A stretch of DNA of 64,000 bases from positions 50,949 to 114,948 of the forward strand of contig JAAEAF010003563.1 of the NCBI GenBank assembly GCA_011037195.1, written 5' to 3'. Below are positions 34,931-47,439 of this stretch, one piece after another. The translations under genes were made by a program, and so were the position numbers. Origin of the DNA: Triatoma infestans (Eukaryota > Arthropoda > Insecta > Hemiptera > Reduviidae). Position 1 is the stretch's first letter; each line of letters starts with the position of its first letter. The notes beneath the pieces were generated by a model that was given only the letters and a program-made list of their open reading frames with translations, did no database searches and was not told where the DNA came from.

Positions 34931-35222
34931 GTTTGTGGGTGTTTGTTCCGCAGAGCTGGAAAGCATCAGAGACATTTTCCGTGGTAGCCTGCTTCATTTT
35001 GTGGTCATCAACCGGTTTTGGGCGTTCGCCCATCTTCAGGATGCGTTTTTTAGACAGTGTGACAAACAGACTCGCACAGAGCACGCAGTGTGAAACTAAG
35101 TTTGCTCTGTGCCAGTCTGTGTAGACACACTGTCTAAAAAACGCATCCTGAAGATGGGCGAACGCCCGAAACCGGTCGATGACCACAAAATGAAGCAGGC
35201 TACCACGGAAAATGTCTCTGAT
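34931..35222. mobile_element. Penelope-like fold-back element with 13-bp target duplication (copy A)
   Basis: Two arms of about 120 bp (34964-35082 and 35103-35222) form an almost complete palindrome with a loop of about 20 bp. The direct repeat GATTATACTATTT at 34918-34930 and 35223-35235 is a target-site duplication, so this is one inserted unit. The right arm on the plus strand has CTGAAGA (35148-35154), a GGGC-GAAC-GCCC hairpin (35156-35167), GAAA (35168-35171) and the palindromic ACCGGT with TC. Related copies at 49196-49390 and 56102-56430. Confidence 0.85.
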
Positions 35223-35235
35223 GATTATACTATTT

Positions 35236-36035
35236 ACCTAAATATGATTGCATTATATGATAGCAAGCTCTCTATCAGTCCAGTAGCAATGCTTGTGACG
35301 GCAATTTGCAGGACAGTTTAAGTCTCGGGATAGAACACCCTTCACACTTATTTGAATAATATTTTAAATCGGAATTAAATATAATAAATACATGTAACTT
35401 AATAAGAGAGAAAATAAGTTAATTAATTTTAGAATCACAATTAGCCCCTTTAACAAATAATTGAATAATTAATAAAAGATATAAAAAAATAATGAATAGA
35501 TAGAGCTAAGGAACAAATATAAAATTTTTCTTTTTTCTAACTGCTTTAAGAATGTAATTTGTTGTAAATGAAGTTCATACTAAAAAATTAGGTCTCATAT
35601 AAAACAAACAAAAAAAATTCAAATTTTACATTTTAGTTGAAATAAAAAAAATAGTTAAAAACGAATAAAATTAACTTTCTGAATTCGCCGCCAGGTAACA
35701 GCACTTACTTAACCTAGAATTTGTAGTAGTTCAAATAATTGCCGCTAGAAAGCATAAGCTTCTAGATATAAGACTTGTAGTTCCAAAATTTGCCACCCGA
35801 TCACAGCGCTATCCTCTGATGTAAAAAATTTGTCTATAGTTTAAATTGCGCCTATGAGAAGGGACGGGAAGTGGTAGCGTAATGGACTCGCGAAAACAAT
35901 CTTTGGAAGTAGCGAATTCTAGTGACAAACTATATAACCATAAATAAAATTGATTTCTCAGTAGGTGTTGTTATCTGGTGGCAATGTTTGTAACTACAAA
36001 TATACTAATTTTAATTAGTTACTTTATTAATTAGA
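35236..36035. other. unassigned sequence with a tRNA-like scrap
   Basis: No gene. At about 35874-35935 'gtggtagcgtaatggactcg' resembles the head of a tRNA-derived SINE, but box B is not convincing. Confidence 0.35.
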
Positions 36036-36240
36036 AAACAAAAAAAATCTGGTGTTTCTCACTCTCACAAGTTTCTCTTACTCCAGTTTTCAAAATTGTA
36101 ATCGACAAGCTTTATAGTTAATACACCAAATTTAATAAAATTCTTCGGTGTTTTTATGGAGAAAATCACAAAAACTGAAAAAATTACTTAGATGTACATT
36201 ATAATCGAAAAAAAAAGCGTACACTTCATTTCTAAACTAG
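36036..36240 (-). repeat. DR1 dispersed repeat, right-end fragment
   Basis: Begins with the DR1 right terminus (TCTGGTG ... TTTCTCTTACTCCAG) and continues through 'accaaatttaataaaattc' before decaying. Confidence 0.7.
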
Positions 36241-36759
36241 AAATAAATGAATATATTAATATATATTAATAAAATACAAATATTTATTTATCTTTTTTCC
36301 ACGTTATATTTCTTTCACAAGCTATTAAGATAATTCGTGGCCATATTATTTGCCAAAATATTTTTGTGGATTAATGCTTGATATAATATTTTTCCCTCCT
36401 TTCTTTTTTATGTACATTTGTTTTTCATCTAGAAGCTATAGAGGGCTACGAATATTAATATTTCGTATGTAATAACTTAGATGCAATGTTAAAATGAGAA
36501 ATTTTTAGACTATAGAAGGATAGATTCAAATAGCAATCCATCCTATATAATCATTACTTTTATAAGCATTTATATGTATCAACATACAGTTCAAGAACTT
36601 TTATCTAAATCTTGTCAGTAAAATTTATGGGCTAATTTCATTTGTTGTTATTTGATTGAATATTGTATTGGATATATTTTGAAAGCAGCTTCAAAATCTC
36701 TTGAAATGGCTGGTCCAATTGCTTGAAACATTTCTTGAGAAATTTCATTCAATATTTAT

Positions 36760-37420
36760 TTATTTATTGCCTAAAGAAACTATACATTTCTATAGCAAGA
36801 GATTGACCTCTGCTGAAAGCTGAACAAAAAATACAAACGTTACAAGAAGAAACATTACAAACGTTACAGCTTAATATTCAAAGTAATAAAATAATATTAA
36901 ATACTTGAATAATAAAGTAGATAGTAACAATGATTTAAATAGATTTTATTCATTTACACAAATTATTTTAGGGAAGGAATTTGAGGGATCTCCTCGTAGG
37001 TATTAAATAATACCTTTACAAACCTATGTATATCTTTCCTCCAAAACCTCAGAGATAAAATAAAATAAGTGGTTTAACTTTTCTATATCTAGTAAGTTAG
37101 CAAAATCATAAGAATTGTGTGAAGGTAAATTTCTATTTAACAACCTCCTTCTCAAAATTTATAATAAGGGCATTCCAAAATAAAGTGCATAATATTATCA
37201 TTTTTTCCCACCGCACAAGTAAAGCAACTCTTTTAGGATCAAATAAATGGGCTTTTCCATTATAAAAAGTCCTGGGGTTACGATCACTAGCGACTCTAAT
37301 TTGAGCTATCAATCTGGTTTTAATGATAGCACCTAATAGTTACATATGAGCTACCATTAGCCAAGGGACAATTAATCTATAGAAGATGCCACCCAGTTAA
37401 AAGGTATGTCAGAACTATCC
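36760..37420 (-). pseudogene. LINE ORF2 C-terminal remnant
   Basis: Minus-strand broken frames include NPRTFYNGKAHLFDP (about 37285-37240) and DNIMHFILECPYY (about 37200-37160), the H-x4-C half of the C-terminal knuckle common to Jockey/CR1-type ORF2. Frame interrupted throughout. Confidence 0.5.
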
Positions 37421-37499
37421 AAAAGCTTCACAAGTCTTCTTCAGAGCATATCTTCAAAAGCATATCTTCAGGGTTGAGCTGCTTTACATCGATAAAATC

Positions 37500-37710
37500 T
37501 TCAGCCAGAATCTTATAGATTTATTAAAAATTTTGGTTTTCACTTGCCGTCATTCAACTTCCAGCGAACGAAACTATGTCATGGACTTGTCGTGGCAGAT
37601 TTAAGAACAACTTTAAGATATCAATTGGACACGATCGACTATAGTGAAGTAGTTCAAGGCTAAACTTTTTAACTGATCCCAAACTTCTGATCGGTAGTGT
37701 ATAAATTCTT
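37500..37710. repeat. Tc1-like terminus fragment
   Basis: The text around 37640-37705 (GGCTAAACTTTTTAACTGAT, CCCAAACTTCTGATCGGTAG) has the style of a Tc1 terminal repeat and its internal repeat. No transposase coding seen. Confidence 0.4.
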
Positions 37711-37899
37711 AAGGGGCGGCAATTTGTCTTTTTGTCCGGGGCGACGTAACCGCTAGAGCGGGAGCTGCAACCACATCTCCCTGTTTTTAGTAGGATGCGT
37801 TCTGCAAAGGATTGATTTGGAACTGATGTTTAGTGTGGTTTTACCGGATTTTGTTTGGTTTGAGAACTAAAAAAAAAAGTTACATATCCAGAATTTCTT

Positions 37900-38111
37900 T
37901 TACCTTCTCTTACACCTAGTTAGAGGAAGTATTGTAATCGTGGCAAATTTTCGATATTGAGTTTTCACCGGAAATACATGTTTTGAGGTCCCCTGAGTCT
38001 AAAAAATTAGTTTTTAGAAAATGGTGTGTGTGAACAGCATAGCCTAACAAACGAAAAATCCCAGAAAGTTCAACCTCGATATTCTGCTTAGGTATCACCA
38101 AGGACCCGACA
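37900..38111 (+). repeat. DR1 dispersed repeat, left end
   Basis: Starts CTCTTACACCTAGTTAGAGG and runs to 'accaaggacccgacag', where the large LINE's 3' end abuts. Confidence 0.7.
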
Positions 38112-41100
38112 GTAGATTAGATTAGAAAAGGAAGGAGACGAGCCTCATTCCACTGCGACCTACAAGACGAGGTCTATTGTGGATCTCCTTAAATTATAGC
38201 ACAACCCCCAGCCTTGCTCTCCTAAGTAGTCCTAGCAAAGCTGAGAGCGGCTTCGTCATGAAGCTCATAGCTTCGGGTTTGCCTGTCCCCAATTGAAGAA
38301 ACCTTGTCCTCCCAGGCCGGCGCAATCACAGAGGATGTGCACCGAGGTTTGTTCCTCTGCCTTGCAGAATCGTCCTACCGCGCTAGTTGCAAGTTGTAGA
38401 TGGTGCATGTGTCTGTTCAGCCTCCAATGCCCAGTTAGTATACCCACAATTAGCCTTATATCCCTTCCGGTATGGCTCAGTAGATCTTTGGTAAATTTAG
38501 GCAAATGTCTCTTGATAAAGAGCTTTGTCTGCCTCTACCCTGGTGTTCTCTCCCACCAAAGCAGACGCTGTTCTTCTATCTAACCTTTGATAGAAGTTTG
38601 AATAAGGCTCCTGGACAAGGCGCAGAAGGGTTCGGGGCCTATGAAGGTTTCGGGCTATACATGCTCATGAAGTTATCCTGCGAACCCTTCCGAAGCTAGG
38701 GCATCCGCCCTTTCATTGCCCAGAAACCCCGCATGTCCCGGCACCAGGCGAGTGTCAGTTTTTCCGAGCACCCACCTCGGTTGGGGCAATTAGGCTATCC
38801 CACACTAGTCTTGAGACTATTTGGTGTGAAGAGAGTGCTTCAGGGCTGCCTGAATGTCTGTGTATATTTTCTTCTACTCTCTAACCCTTGCCTTTAATCA
38901 ATCCCTTAGCGCAGGGTTGTAACGCCACAACTCGGCCTGAAAGACCATAGCGTACTTCCCTAGGCTGGCCTTAATCTTGACTTTAGGCCTGCCCCCATAG
39001 ACCCCAGCCCCGACCCCAGTCGGAGATTTGGAGCCATCTGTATACCAGACCGAGTTACCGAGTAGAGGGGGGATCCCTGCCCCATTCTTCCCTGATCGGT
39101 ATAACAATGTAGAAGTTCCTTTCAAAATAAAGCTTGGGAATCATCCTATCGGTAGGCATGCCAAGTACATAGTCAGCCTTAACTTCTTCTATCAACCTCT
39201 GGTTAACAGAATCATGTCTAGAGGTAATGGTGGCGGCCCCTGAAGGAGCCTATGAATTCCCATTCTGGCTTCGCCTTGGAAGAGAAGATGCAACGGTGGT
39301 AAGTTAAGGAGGACCTCCAACACCGCAGTCGGATTGTTCTCGTGGGACCCAGGCATGCTTGCCTTTGGATCCCACCCACCCTTTCCGCCGCCCCCTTCTT
39401 GGTCCACCAAACCATATGTGACCATGGGTCTGATGATCCTGGTGTAGATCTAGAGTGTCAAACTCGGGCGCAGGGCCCAGTTTCTCCCACAAAGCCGTCT
39501 GCACCTACTGAATGACGCATTGGCCTTGTGTGAAATTCTGTCATTGTGTTGATTCCAAGTGAGTCTGCGGTCAAAAGTAACACCAAGATACTTAGCTTCC
39601 ATCGCAAATGGAATCGGAGTGTGCCCAAGTGATGATGGTCTGAGGCCTTCCTACTTGTGGCGTAATGTGAAAGGAACTATTACGGTTTATGCGAGTTTAT
39701 GGACAAGTCGTCCTCCCTACACCAGTTCCTGACCAAGTTAAGAGCTGCTTGCACCCGCCCTGTAATCATAGTAGGGTGTTTACCTCTTACTACAATCGCC
39801 AAATCGTCTGCGTAGCCTAGGTAATCAAAGCCATTCGCAGATAATTGGTGGAGGAGGTCATCTACGATCAATGTCCACATCAGAGGGGACAGAACTCCTC
39901 CTTGTGGACACGCCCTCCCTATTTTCACCCTAAGGGTGGTTTGGCCTGTTGTGGAAATGTTGATTCGATTACCTAGGCCAGACTCCATCCGCCGATAACG
40001 CTGCTGGTACTCCTCTTTTATAGAGAGAGTTGATGACCGTGGTGCGCGAGACATTACTGAATGCGCCCTCTATGTCCAACAAGGTGGCTACCGCAATTTC
40101 TTTTTCCTTCCCACATTTTGATAGCAGCCTATTAAGATCATCCAGTGCTGCTTCTGCAGGTCGGCACCTGCCTGGTTGATAAGCGTATGAGCGGGTACTT
40201 AGGGGGTTTAAACACAGGACTTCATCCCTAATATATCTCTCCACCAATTTTTCCAGAGCTTTGCTTAGGAAAGAGGATAGGCTAATCGGTCTGTTCGAGC
40301 CTGGCAAAAGGTCAGACACTCTACCCACCTTGGGGAGACAGAGCACCTTGACACTACGCCACAGTACCGGTGTATGTCTTCGGGCTATCCATGCTCTAAA
40401 GATTCTACACAGGTATTAGGAGTATATCTAGTCCGTTTTGTAAAATGACCAGGTAAATCCCATCCATCTCAGGGGATTTAAAAGGTTGGGATTTGTTGAT
40501 GGCCCACCTGACCTTACTTGTCCCCGTAATGAGAGTAACGAGTTTCCAGTTCTCTGGGGATGGCCTAATATGCCTTTCCCCAGAGACCCCTGCCACCTCT
40601 GGGCCTTCAAGTCGGGACTAACCTGGAAAGTGCGTCTCCACGAGGAGTCTAAGCTTTCCTCTTCGGAGACCGTGAAGGTTCCTTCCTCCTTCCGGATGAA
40701 CCCCACTCCTTCGCAGTACCATCTTTGGCCTACACTCTATGGATTCTGGCACTCGAGGGGGAGTCCTCGATTTCCTCTCAAAACCTCCTCCACGAACGTC
40801 TTTTGGCCTTCCTAATTTCTTTATTGTACTCGTGAGGGCATTCCGATAGACGGTCCAGTTCTGGGTAACTTTGGCCTTATTGAACGTCTCTTTACCTCAG
40901 CCATCAGTTTCTCAAGGTGATTGTTCCACCTTGGTCTTTCCTCTCTGGGTCTTGGCCTTTCCGGGCAGTGGTTATGGCCTCCTGCACCTCCTCCACTGTC
41001 CGGCTCAAGACCATCCACCCCTCTCCCGTCAGAGGTTCCCTGTGCTACTCTACTTTTAAGGGAATCCACAAATCCGTCCTAGTCGTTCTCCCGAGGGTTC

Positions 41101-42461
41101 CGGAATGATATCTGCTGCGACGGAGGATTGTCGATGGTGAACCTGATGTGCCTATGGTAGGAGCAGGATGGTTCCGAAGACACATGCCAGTTCGAGATGT
41201 CATAACTCAACCTATGGGTGGACAGGGTAAATCCAGCACCTCCCTCCTGGCCACCGTAGCTAAAGTTGGTTCCCTACCTAAATTAGAATCAGTAACCCTT
41301 TACCATTGATAAATTTCAAAAGAAACTTACCTGCTGTTGCAGTTGCTGCTCCCCCATGCTGTGAGGTGTGCGTTGGCATCACATCCCACGAGGAGCGGGA
41401 GATTCTTCGCCTCACAGTAGTCGACGATGTCTCCCATCAGCTTCGACGGGCAAGACTGGTCTTCACCGGGGAAGTAGGCGGAGCAGGCTACCAGCATCCT
41501 GATTCCGCCTTTGGTACTTGCCGAGATGATTGCTGTAACAAAATCGCCTGAACAAAGTGCTGTCAGCAACTTACCGTCAATCTGATTATTAAGAACTATA
41601 CAGGCTCTGGGTTTGCCAGAGCCCTTACAGTGGAATGGGCGAATGCCCCTGACTTTCTCAGCCACGAGCCACGGCTCCTGCACCAGAGCGATTTGGCTCT
41701 GATTCAAACCTCCTGCATAAGACCGCCGAAGCGGCCTTGGCGTGATGGAGGTTGGCTTGCAGGATCCGTAGCCCTATCTTATGATGTAGTAGAGGTTCAG
41801 GAAGGAGAGGTGGGCTCGTCTCCCCTCCGCACTTCGGCGTGCCCAGGCGCCAGACACCGCTGAGTGGTTTGAGGCCTCAACAGTGGCTGACCCCAGCTCC
41901 GCCTGGGGCAACGGGCATGCCTTCCCCCCTGTCGGTTTGCTTGTCTCTCTTTTTGCCTGCCTTATAGCTGGCTAAGGGCTTAGGTGCGCGAGCCTCCATC
42001 GTCGGAACATCCACCGCTGGCGCCGAGGGACCCCCTCCGCTGGGCAGATTGCCTTGGCGGAAGGAGCCCCAACTCCATCTTCGTCGCCTGATTTATCCTT
42101 GGTCCGGAACTTCAGCCTGCCGCAACCAAAGTGGAGCCATATCCAGACTCCTCAGGACTTCCAGGGACTCCCTTCCCATGGACATGTGAAGAGCTGACGC
42201 TTGCTCTCCGGAACACCCTCATGACAGTCCACAATCCGGGGTTGAGACCCTGATTGCCAAACCTCAAGAAGCTGACACAACCTTCTCTGCCTGCACTGGT
42301 TCGCCATCTTCTTGGGGCACAAAAGTCGAGCACGTCACCGGCTTCCCCCACCAGGACCCTGAGGGCAGCGTCTTCTCAGGGCCGCAGCGAAGGGATGAAC
42401 TCTGTCACCCAGGACGCACTCTCCTTGTTTGCACAAGTATTATTATTATTATTATTTGTCT

Positions 42462-42735
42462 TATGTAGGAAAGTTGTCTCCTCTGTCGTGATATAAGTGA
42501 TAACTTTTCGCTGTGCTTGCTAAAGGTATAGGTCACCAATGAAAATATGGAAATTACATCCTTCTAGAAAATATGAAAACTGGCATAACTTGAAATATAT
42601 TGCATAATGCACGGTCGTAAAGTGAGTAGCGTCTCTCAATAGGGGTTAATTTCTTGAGAAGAACGCTAAGGGCTTGGTGATATCATTTTCGGTTTGATGA
42701 GTGGCGTAACCACGATAATTAATGGTCATCGCTTC
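42462..42735 (-). repeat. gypsy RNase H-region fragment between two copies of a 115-bp repeat
   Basis: Nearly identical to 45563-45830 of the gypsy remnant (RT/RNase H junction, 'PLAFFSRN...PIERRYSLYDRAL' in broken frame). It sits between a duplicated segment, 42347-42461 and 42735-42849, both ending in the (TAT)n/TTGTCT tail junction. Confidence 0.85.
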
Positions 42736-42825
42736 GCCCACCAGGACCCTGAGGGCAGCGTCTTCTCAGGGCCGCAGCGAAGGGATGAACTCTGTCACCC
42801 AGGACGCACTCTCCTTGTTTGCACA

Positions 42826-43105
42826 AGTATTATTATTATTATTATTTGTCTATGGGGAGGGAAACCCTACGCTATCCAAAGCCTCACTGGGTCCATACAG
42901 CTGCCCTAAGAAAAACAACAACAAACCGGGTCTAGAACAAAAATCCAACCCGATCTAATCCATCTAAGATTCACGCAATCTGAATAAATCGGACATAACC
43001 TTAAGCGGAAATAGCCTAAGCTCTTCCACAGACATCCTGTCTGCCCAAGTAAGTATGAGATACCCTGATTTATGGGTGCATTTAAGAAAACGCACCTGAC
43101 GGTCT
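42826..43105 (-). mobile_element. I-like LINE 3' end, severely 5'-truncated
   Basis: Same family as 31215-31938: the plus-strand text 'caacaaaccgggtctagaac' and 'aaatagcctaagctcttcc' is shared. It encodes the last ORF2 residues (DRMSVEELRLFPLKV) and ends in a TAA-type tail at 42826-42845. Inserted into the large LINE. Confidence 0.8.
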
Positions 43106-43699
43106 TCCGTAGAGGCGCAATGGTGGCAAGCAGGGAACGCTTTAAGCCTTTCCGGCTCCATCTGCGATCCGGGTAATCGGCCCCGCTAATCGCGACCCTC
43201 TCGAGGACAAAGCCCCCCAATGGTACGAGGCCTGCTTCCTCTTCGCAGCCGCGATGCTTTCGGAGTGCCTTCCTCCGAATGCGGCCTCTTTTCGGCCTGA
43301 GCCCTTTCATTAGTTGAGGATAAAGTTCTCCCTGATCCACGGATCGTCTTGCGACTGCCAGATCAATGTCCTGTCACGACTAATCTTTGCAGCACGCTGT
43401 TGGACGCGCCTTGATAGACGGGCTACAAGAACTCAAATCTGACATGCATCAACCTCCTCTAGAGATAACACCCTTAGGGCTCTCCGGGGAGATTGTGTGG
43501 TGGCCTCGGACATGGGGACATCAGGCGGCTCATCCGAAGGTCCTTGTTTTAAATTTAAAATCTTTTGCTGCTCCATGTTGTTCCCACGAGTAGCTGTGGA
43601 AGTGAGGTCCACCCGGTGAGAGCCCCGCAATGACCGGGTAAGGCTACTTACGTTTCAGGTACCATTGTGCCTTTCTTCAGGAGCTCTTTAAGGTAGGAG

Positions 43700-44040
43700 A
43701 GATAAGACTGCAATAAGTATGTGTGGGAGTGTGTGTGTGTGTGTGTGTGAGTAGTCCGTGTTAACAGAAATCTCAAAAACGAAAAGCGCAGGAAATTCGA
43801 ACTCGGGATTCCGTTTAGGCATTACCACCGCATCAGGCACGAAAACTTAGGCAAAATTCATCAATCGGAAGTGCGACTTTACTTCCGGATTTTTCTTTTC
43901 AGTTTCTTGTGATATTTTTCCCGGAAACGGCTTCGACGATTGTCTTTAAACTTGACACATTAATTACTTATACAATTAGCTACAACTTTTATTTGCAATC
44001 TGTCTTTTTATTTAAATAATTTACGGGGATCGCTGGATAT
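43700..44040 (+). repeat. DR1 dispersed repeat with GT microsatellite
   Basis: GT run at 43725-43751, then 'tctcaaaaacgaaaag', 'ccgtttaggcattac', 'catcaatcggaagtgcgac' in DR1 order. Confidence 0.65.
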
Positions 44041-44489
44041 ATCGCTCTTAAGAACAGAGCTGAGAGAATAAAATTCTTAATTAACCATTCTTAAGTTTTA
44101 CTATTTCTGTCTTTGGTTCACCATATACTATATTTCTCAGTAGTCGAAATAAATCAATTCAGACGAAAAATTATATTGGAACAATTAGTTTTACTTCTTG
44201 TATGTACAAACGAGGCTATTATCACATAAAGTCCAAAGTATTCATTTCATTCGAGTCCCGTATTTTATTAGATTTTATATTTTATTACATTAGTACCTAT
44301 TTACTAGTAGAGTATTTTTTATGACATTCATACAAATATATTTCCGTACAAATATACGTACATGTATACAAATATACAAAAATATGTCAAACGAAATGTT
44401 TCGATAAATGTTTGAACCACTGAACTTAAATGTTTTCCTAACTTTTCATGTTCATGAAATGAATAATATAACTAAGCTCGTGTAAAGAT

Positions 44490-47430
44490 CACAACACTCA
44501 CCTTGAACAACCCTGGAAGGTTACATCCAGTGCCAACATTATTTCAGTTTTGGAGAGGCGAAATTCTCCATTCGTGAGGGAAACGTATGCACCGTTCGTT
44601 GCGGGTGGTTTGTAGGGGCGTTAATGTTTGATGACCTTCATGTTGAGTAGCGGACTCTTGTGATTGTGGTGATGGTTGGCTGATCGGGCCCATGATCAGT
44701 GGTGATGAATCAGGTTTTAATCTGTCTCTAGAAACTGTTATTTTGCGGACACCAGTTTGGATGATAAATGTCTTAGGGGTACGTCGAATCACTTTATATG
44801 GACCTCTATACCAGCCTTTGCAAAGGTGCCCGCATTCCATTGAAACGTAGATATACGAGCTTGCAGGTGCTTTGTAAGTGAATAGGCGAGCTGGTGAATG
44901 CCAACTGGGGCTTGATGCTGTTGAATAATGCATGAAGGTAGATAGTGTATATTTCTGACGGACTAGCGTTCACAGTGGCACTGTCAAAGAATCGCCTGGA
45001 AGACGAAGTGTTGTTCCATAGACAACTGTCTCTGCTGTTTGGTCAATAATGATCGGCAGTGCTTCGATCCAAGGATTAAATCGTTCGATCAGAGTGAGGA
45101 TATAGTTGTAACCTATTAATATGGTAATGTCCAACTACATCAACATGTTGAAGCGTACATCCGGTTTTAAAAAAGAAGTCAATCGGAGTTTTCTCGTTTT
45201 TTTTTAATCTTCGATGGCTGACAATTATGAGATTGCCGCTCCCAAGTTGCGCTGCATTCCTGGCCAAACAAAGCGAGTTGTGATGAAGTGAGCTGTACTT
45301 CTTCCAACTGGATATGACAAGGGATGGAAATTTTGGAAGATAGGGTGTCTCTAGAGATTGGTATTTTCCAGGTTGAGCTTTAGTAGGTGTAAACTAGATG
45401 TGTGGTTTTACAATAGGTTGGAGAGCTCTGGTTTATTTTGTTGTGCATTTGAAATTCTTATGGGGTTGATGTTGCGTTTTACTATGATTTCAATGCCGTG
45501 ATAAGGCATCAGCTGATGAATTATCAAGACCTCTAATGTAGCAAATAACCGTTATGAATTGGCTTATGTAGGAAAGTTGTCTCATCTGTCGTGATATAAG
45601 TGATAACTTTTCGCTTTGCTTGCTAAAGGTATAGGTCACCAATGAAAATATGGAAATTACATCCTTCTAGAAAATATAAAAGCTGGCATAATTTGAAATA
45701 TATTGCATAATGCACGGTCGTAAAGTGAGTAGCGTCTCTCAATAGGGGTTAATTTCTTGAGAAGAACGCTAAGGGCTTGGTGATATCATTTTCGGTTTGA
45801 TGAGTGGCGTAACGATAATTAATGGTCACAATTGCTTTTAGAGGGACGGCATATGCCTTGCTGTATGATGAATTCCTTTTTAGGAACTTGCAACCTATCT
45901 GGCGGTAGTCGTCTTGGTTTGGCAAAACAAATGCCCCTGTGGTTACAATATGGTGCGAAACCTTATAATTGTTGATGATTTTTAAAGAATGAAAAGTTGG
46001 ACGATCTACTTTAAATTTTTTTAACAAGGCTGTTACTTCAGAAGAAATCAGCCCCTAGTATAAGGTCGAGAAACGTTGGTTAGAATGAAAACAAAAGGAA
46101 AGATTCTGCGAAGGCCTAATCCAAATATAGAAGTTTTCACCAAAGGCTTTAATAGGGGAGTTCTTGGCCACATATAGTATGACCGTAGAGAGTCTAGTGA
46201 GGTCAGGTAATGGTTCAGACAGTAAAGATCAGAAGTACGTCTGTAGAGCTGTGATCTGGGACAAGTAACCGACTTGTTTTGCTACCAGACTCAGCAGCCT
46301 CTAGTCTGGAAGTTGTTGCCTTTTCCGAAGGAAATGAACAAAGCGCTTGTTCTTTGAATTTCTTATGATACCAACATATCTGTGATTGCTAGCTGTTATT
46401 TTGGTCACTATTGGAATCTGACCGACCTCTAGATCTTTCTCGAGAGCTAGATTTATATCGATAACACATTTATTAACTGCTACAGTGAGTGCTTCTACTT
46501 TAGCCAACTGAGTTATTTCAGAATGACTGTTGCTGAAGCAATAATAGGAATATGAATAGATTAAATTGTATCTGCAATTTCGGCCATTTTCTATATTGGT
46601 ACAACGAGAATTTGTAAAACATTAGCACCAGCTAGTCTCTTATCTAGCCTTAGCAGTTGTGATCGGGTTTTATTCCCTAAAGTGAGTAGCCTAGCAGTCT
46701 AAAGAAAGAGAGGGAACCTAGCAGTTTGTTTATTTTTTTTTTATTCTTATTCGCAAAAGCGGCGTAAAATTGCAGTTTAAAAGAACCACAGTTTCGCAAT
46801 TCAGGATTTCTGAGAACGTCTAATATTTCAGAGAGATGGTAGGGCTCAGTAACAGAAATTAAATGATTTAATTTGGTTGTAGATGAAGTTATATTTGCAA
46901 GATCAAACTGAGCTTCAACATTGTAAAACTAGACTTCGGAATCTGATGCCCAGAATCTAGGAAGTTTGACAAAATCATTCTTCCAAATTATTCTTAGTGG
47001 GCCAATAAGCTCCCGCATATTGTTTCTTCTCAGAAGGGAGAAGAATGATCTAAAGAGAATTACTACAGGTTACAGAGTATAGCCTCCTTAGGAAAACTGG
47101 CGCAACAATATGGGTCTTATGGAATTTCCACTTTGTAGAAAGCGTGGCAAGAAGGAAGAACACTGTTTCACCTGAATATGAATGTGTGCATTTTACTCAA
47201 AATGAGGTTCGGGGTAGAAACATGGCACCGACCCTAGCAATGATTAAAATATCTCTAACTCAATCCTGGCCTTTATCAGCGACAAAAAGCCGATTTAAGA
47301 TGAAACTGGGTTGTACAATATGCCTGCGTTTGATATATATACATAAGCCGTCTTGAGTGGCCCCGGTGTCTAGAATTAGAATCCACCTGAAGGAAACTAT
47401 TTTAATTATGTTGAACATGAAAAAAAGAGG
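44490..47430 (-). pseudogene. gypsy-type retrotransposon pol remnant
   Basis: Minus strand. RT start at about 46030-45860 (HHIVTTGAFV, with RRLPPDRLQ and GICRPSKSN in another frame), directly followed by KPLAFFSRN (RNase H start), so most of RT is deleted. RNase H end near 45540 (DNSSADALSRHG). Integrase zinc region near 45290-45230 (ITTRFVWPGMQRNLG). Integrase C-terminus 44933-44544 (GPYKVIRRTPKTFIIQT, VSRDRLKP, ending RCIRFPHEW), typical of insect gypsy elements. A possible LTR start TGTTGGCACTGG lies at about 44538. 46080-47430 is probably gag/protease, too decayed to parse. Confidence 0.85.
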
Positions 47431-47439
47431 TTATTCCTT

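Larger units (their letters stand above)
38112..43640 (-). mobile_element. non-LTR retrotransposon with endonuclease, RT and RNase H (I/LOA-like), degraded
   Basis: Minus-strand, GC-richer than its surroundings. ORF2 begins near 41790. APE-type endonuclease 41710-41320 (IALVQEPW, LLVGCDANAHLTAWGS). RT 40700-39690 (NRPISLSSFLSKALEKLVER, CPQGGVLSPLMWTLIVDDL, catalytic YADD at 39814-39803). RNase H 39125-38898 (VWYTDGSKSPTGVGAGV). C-terminal knuckle (CKAEEQTSVHILCDC, about 38380-38320). Upstream, 42430-41800 and possibly 43640-43110 carry ORF1-like text. The 3' end is a short TAGAT repeat (38112-38126). Many stops and frameshifts, so inactive. It is interrupted by an I-like LINE piece and a gypsy fragment (42345-43105). 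A truncated sister is at 34305. Confidence 0.85.

Noticed and set aside
35148..35177. Claim that the Penelope-like arms hold active hammerhead ribozymes
   Set aside because: An additional base lies between CTGAAGA and stem II compared with the standard core, and stem III has no loop. Only similarity, not activity, is supported.
34964..35222. CRISPR-like array or bacterial attachment site
   Set aside because: There are only two inverted arms, no regular spacers, and the context is an insect genome.
38112..38130. telomere-like TAGAT repeat
   Set aside because: Only three units, located exactly at the 3' end of a LINE, so it is a LINE tail; the insect telomere unit is TTAGG.
42906..43340. 144-codon minus-strand frame
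   Set aside because: It is a chimera of the I-like LINE 3' end and the large LINE upstream region, with known text in a different frame.
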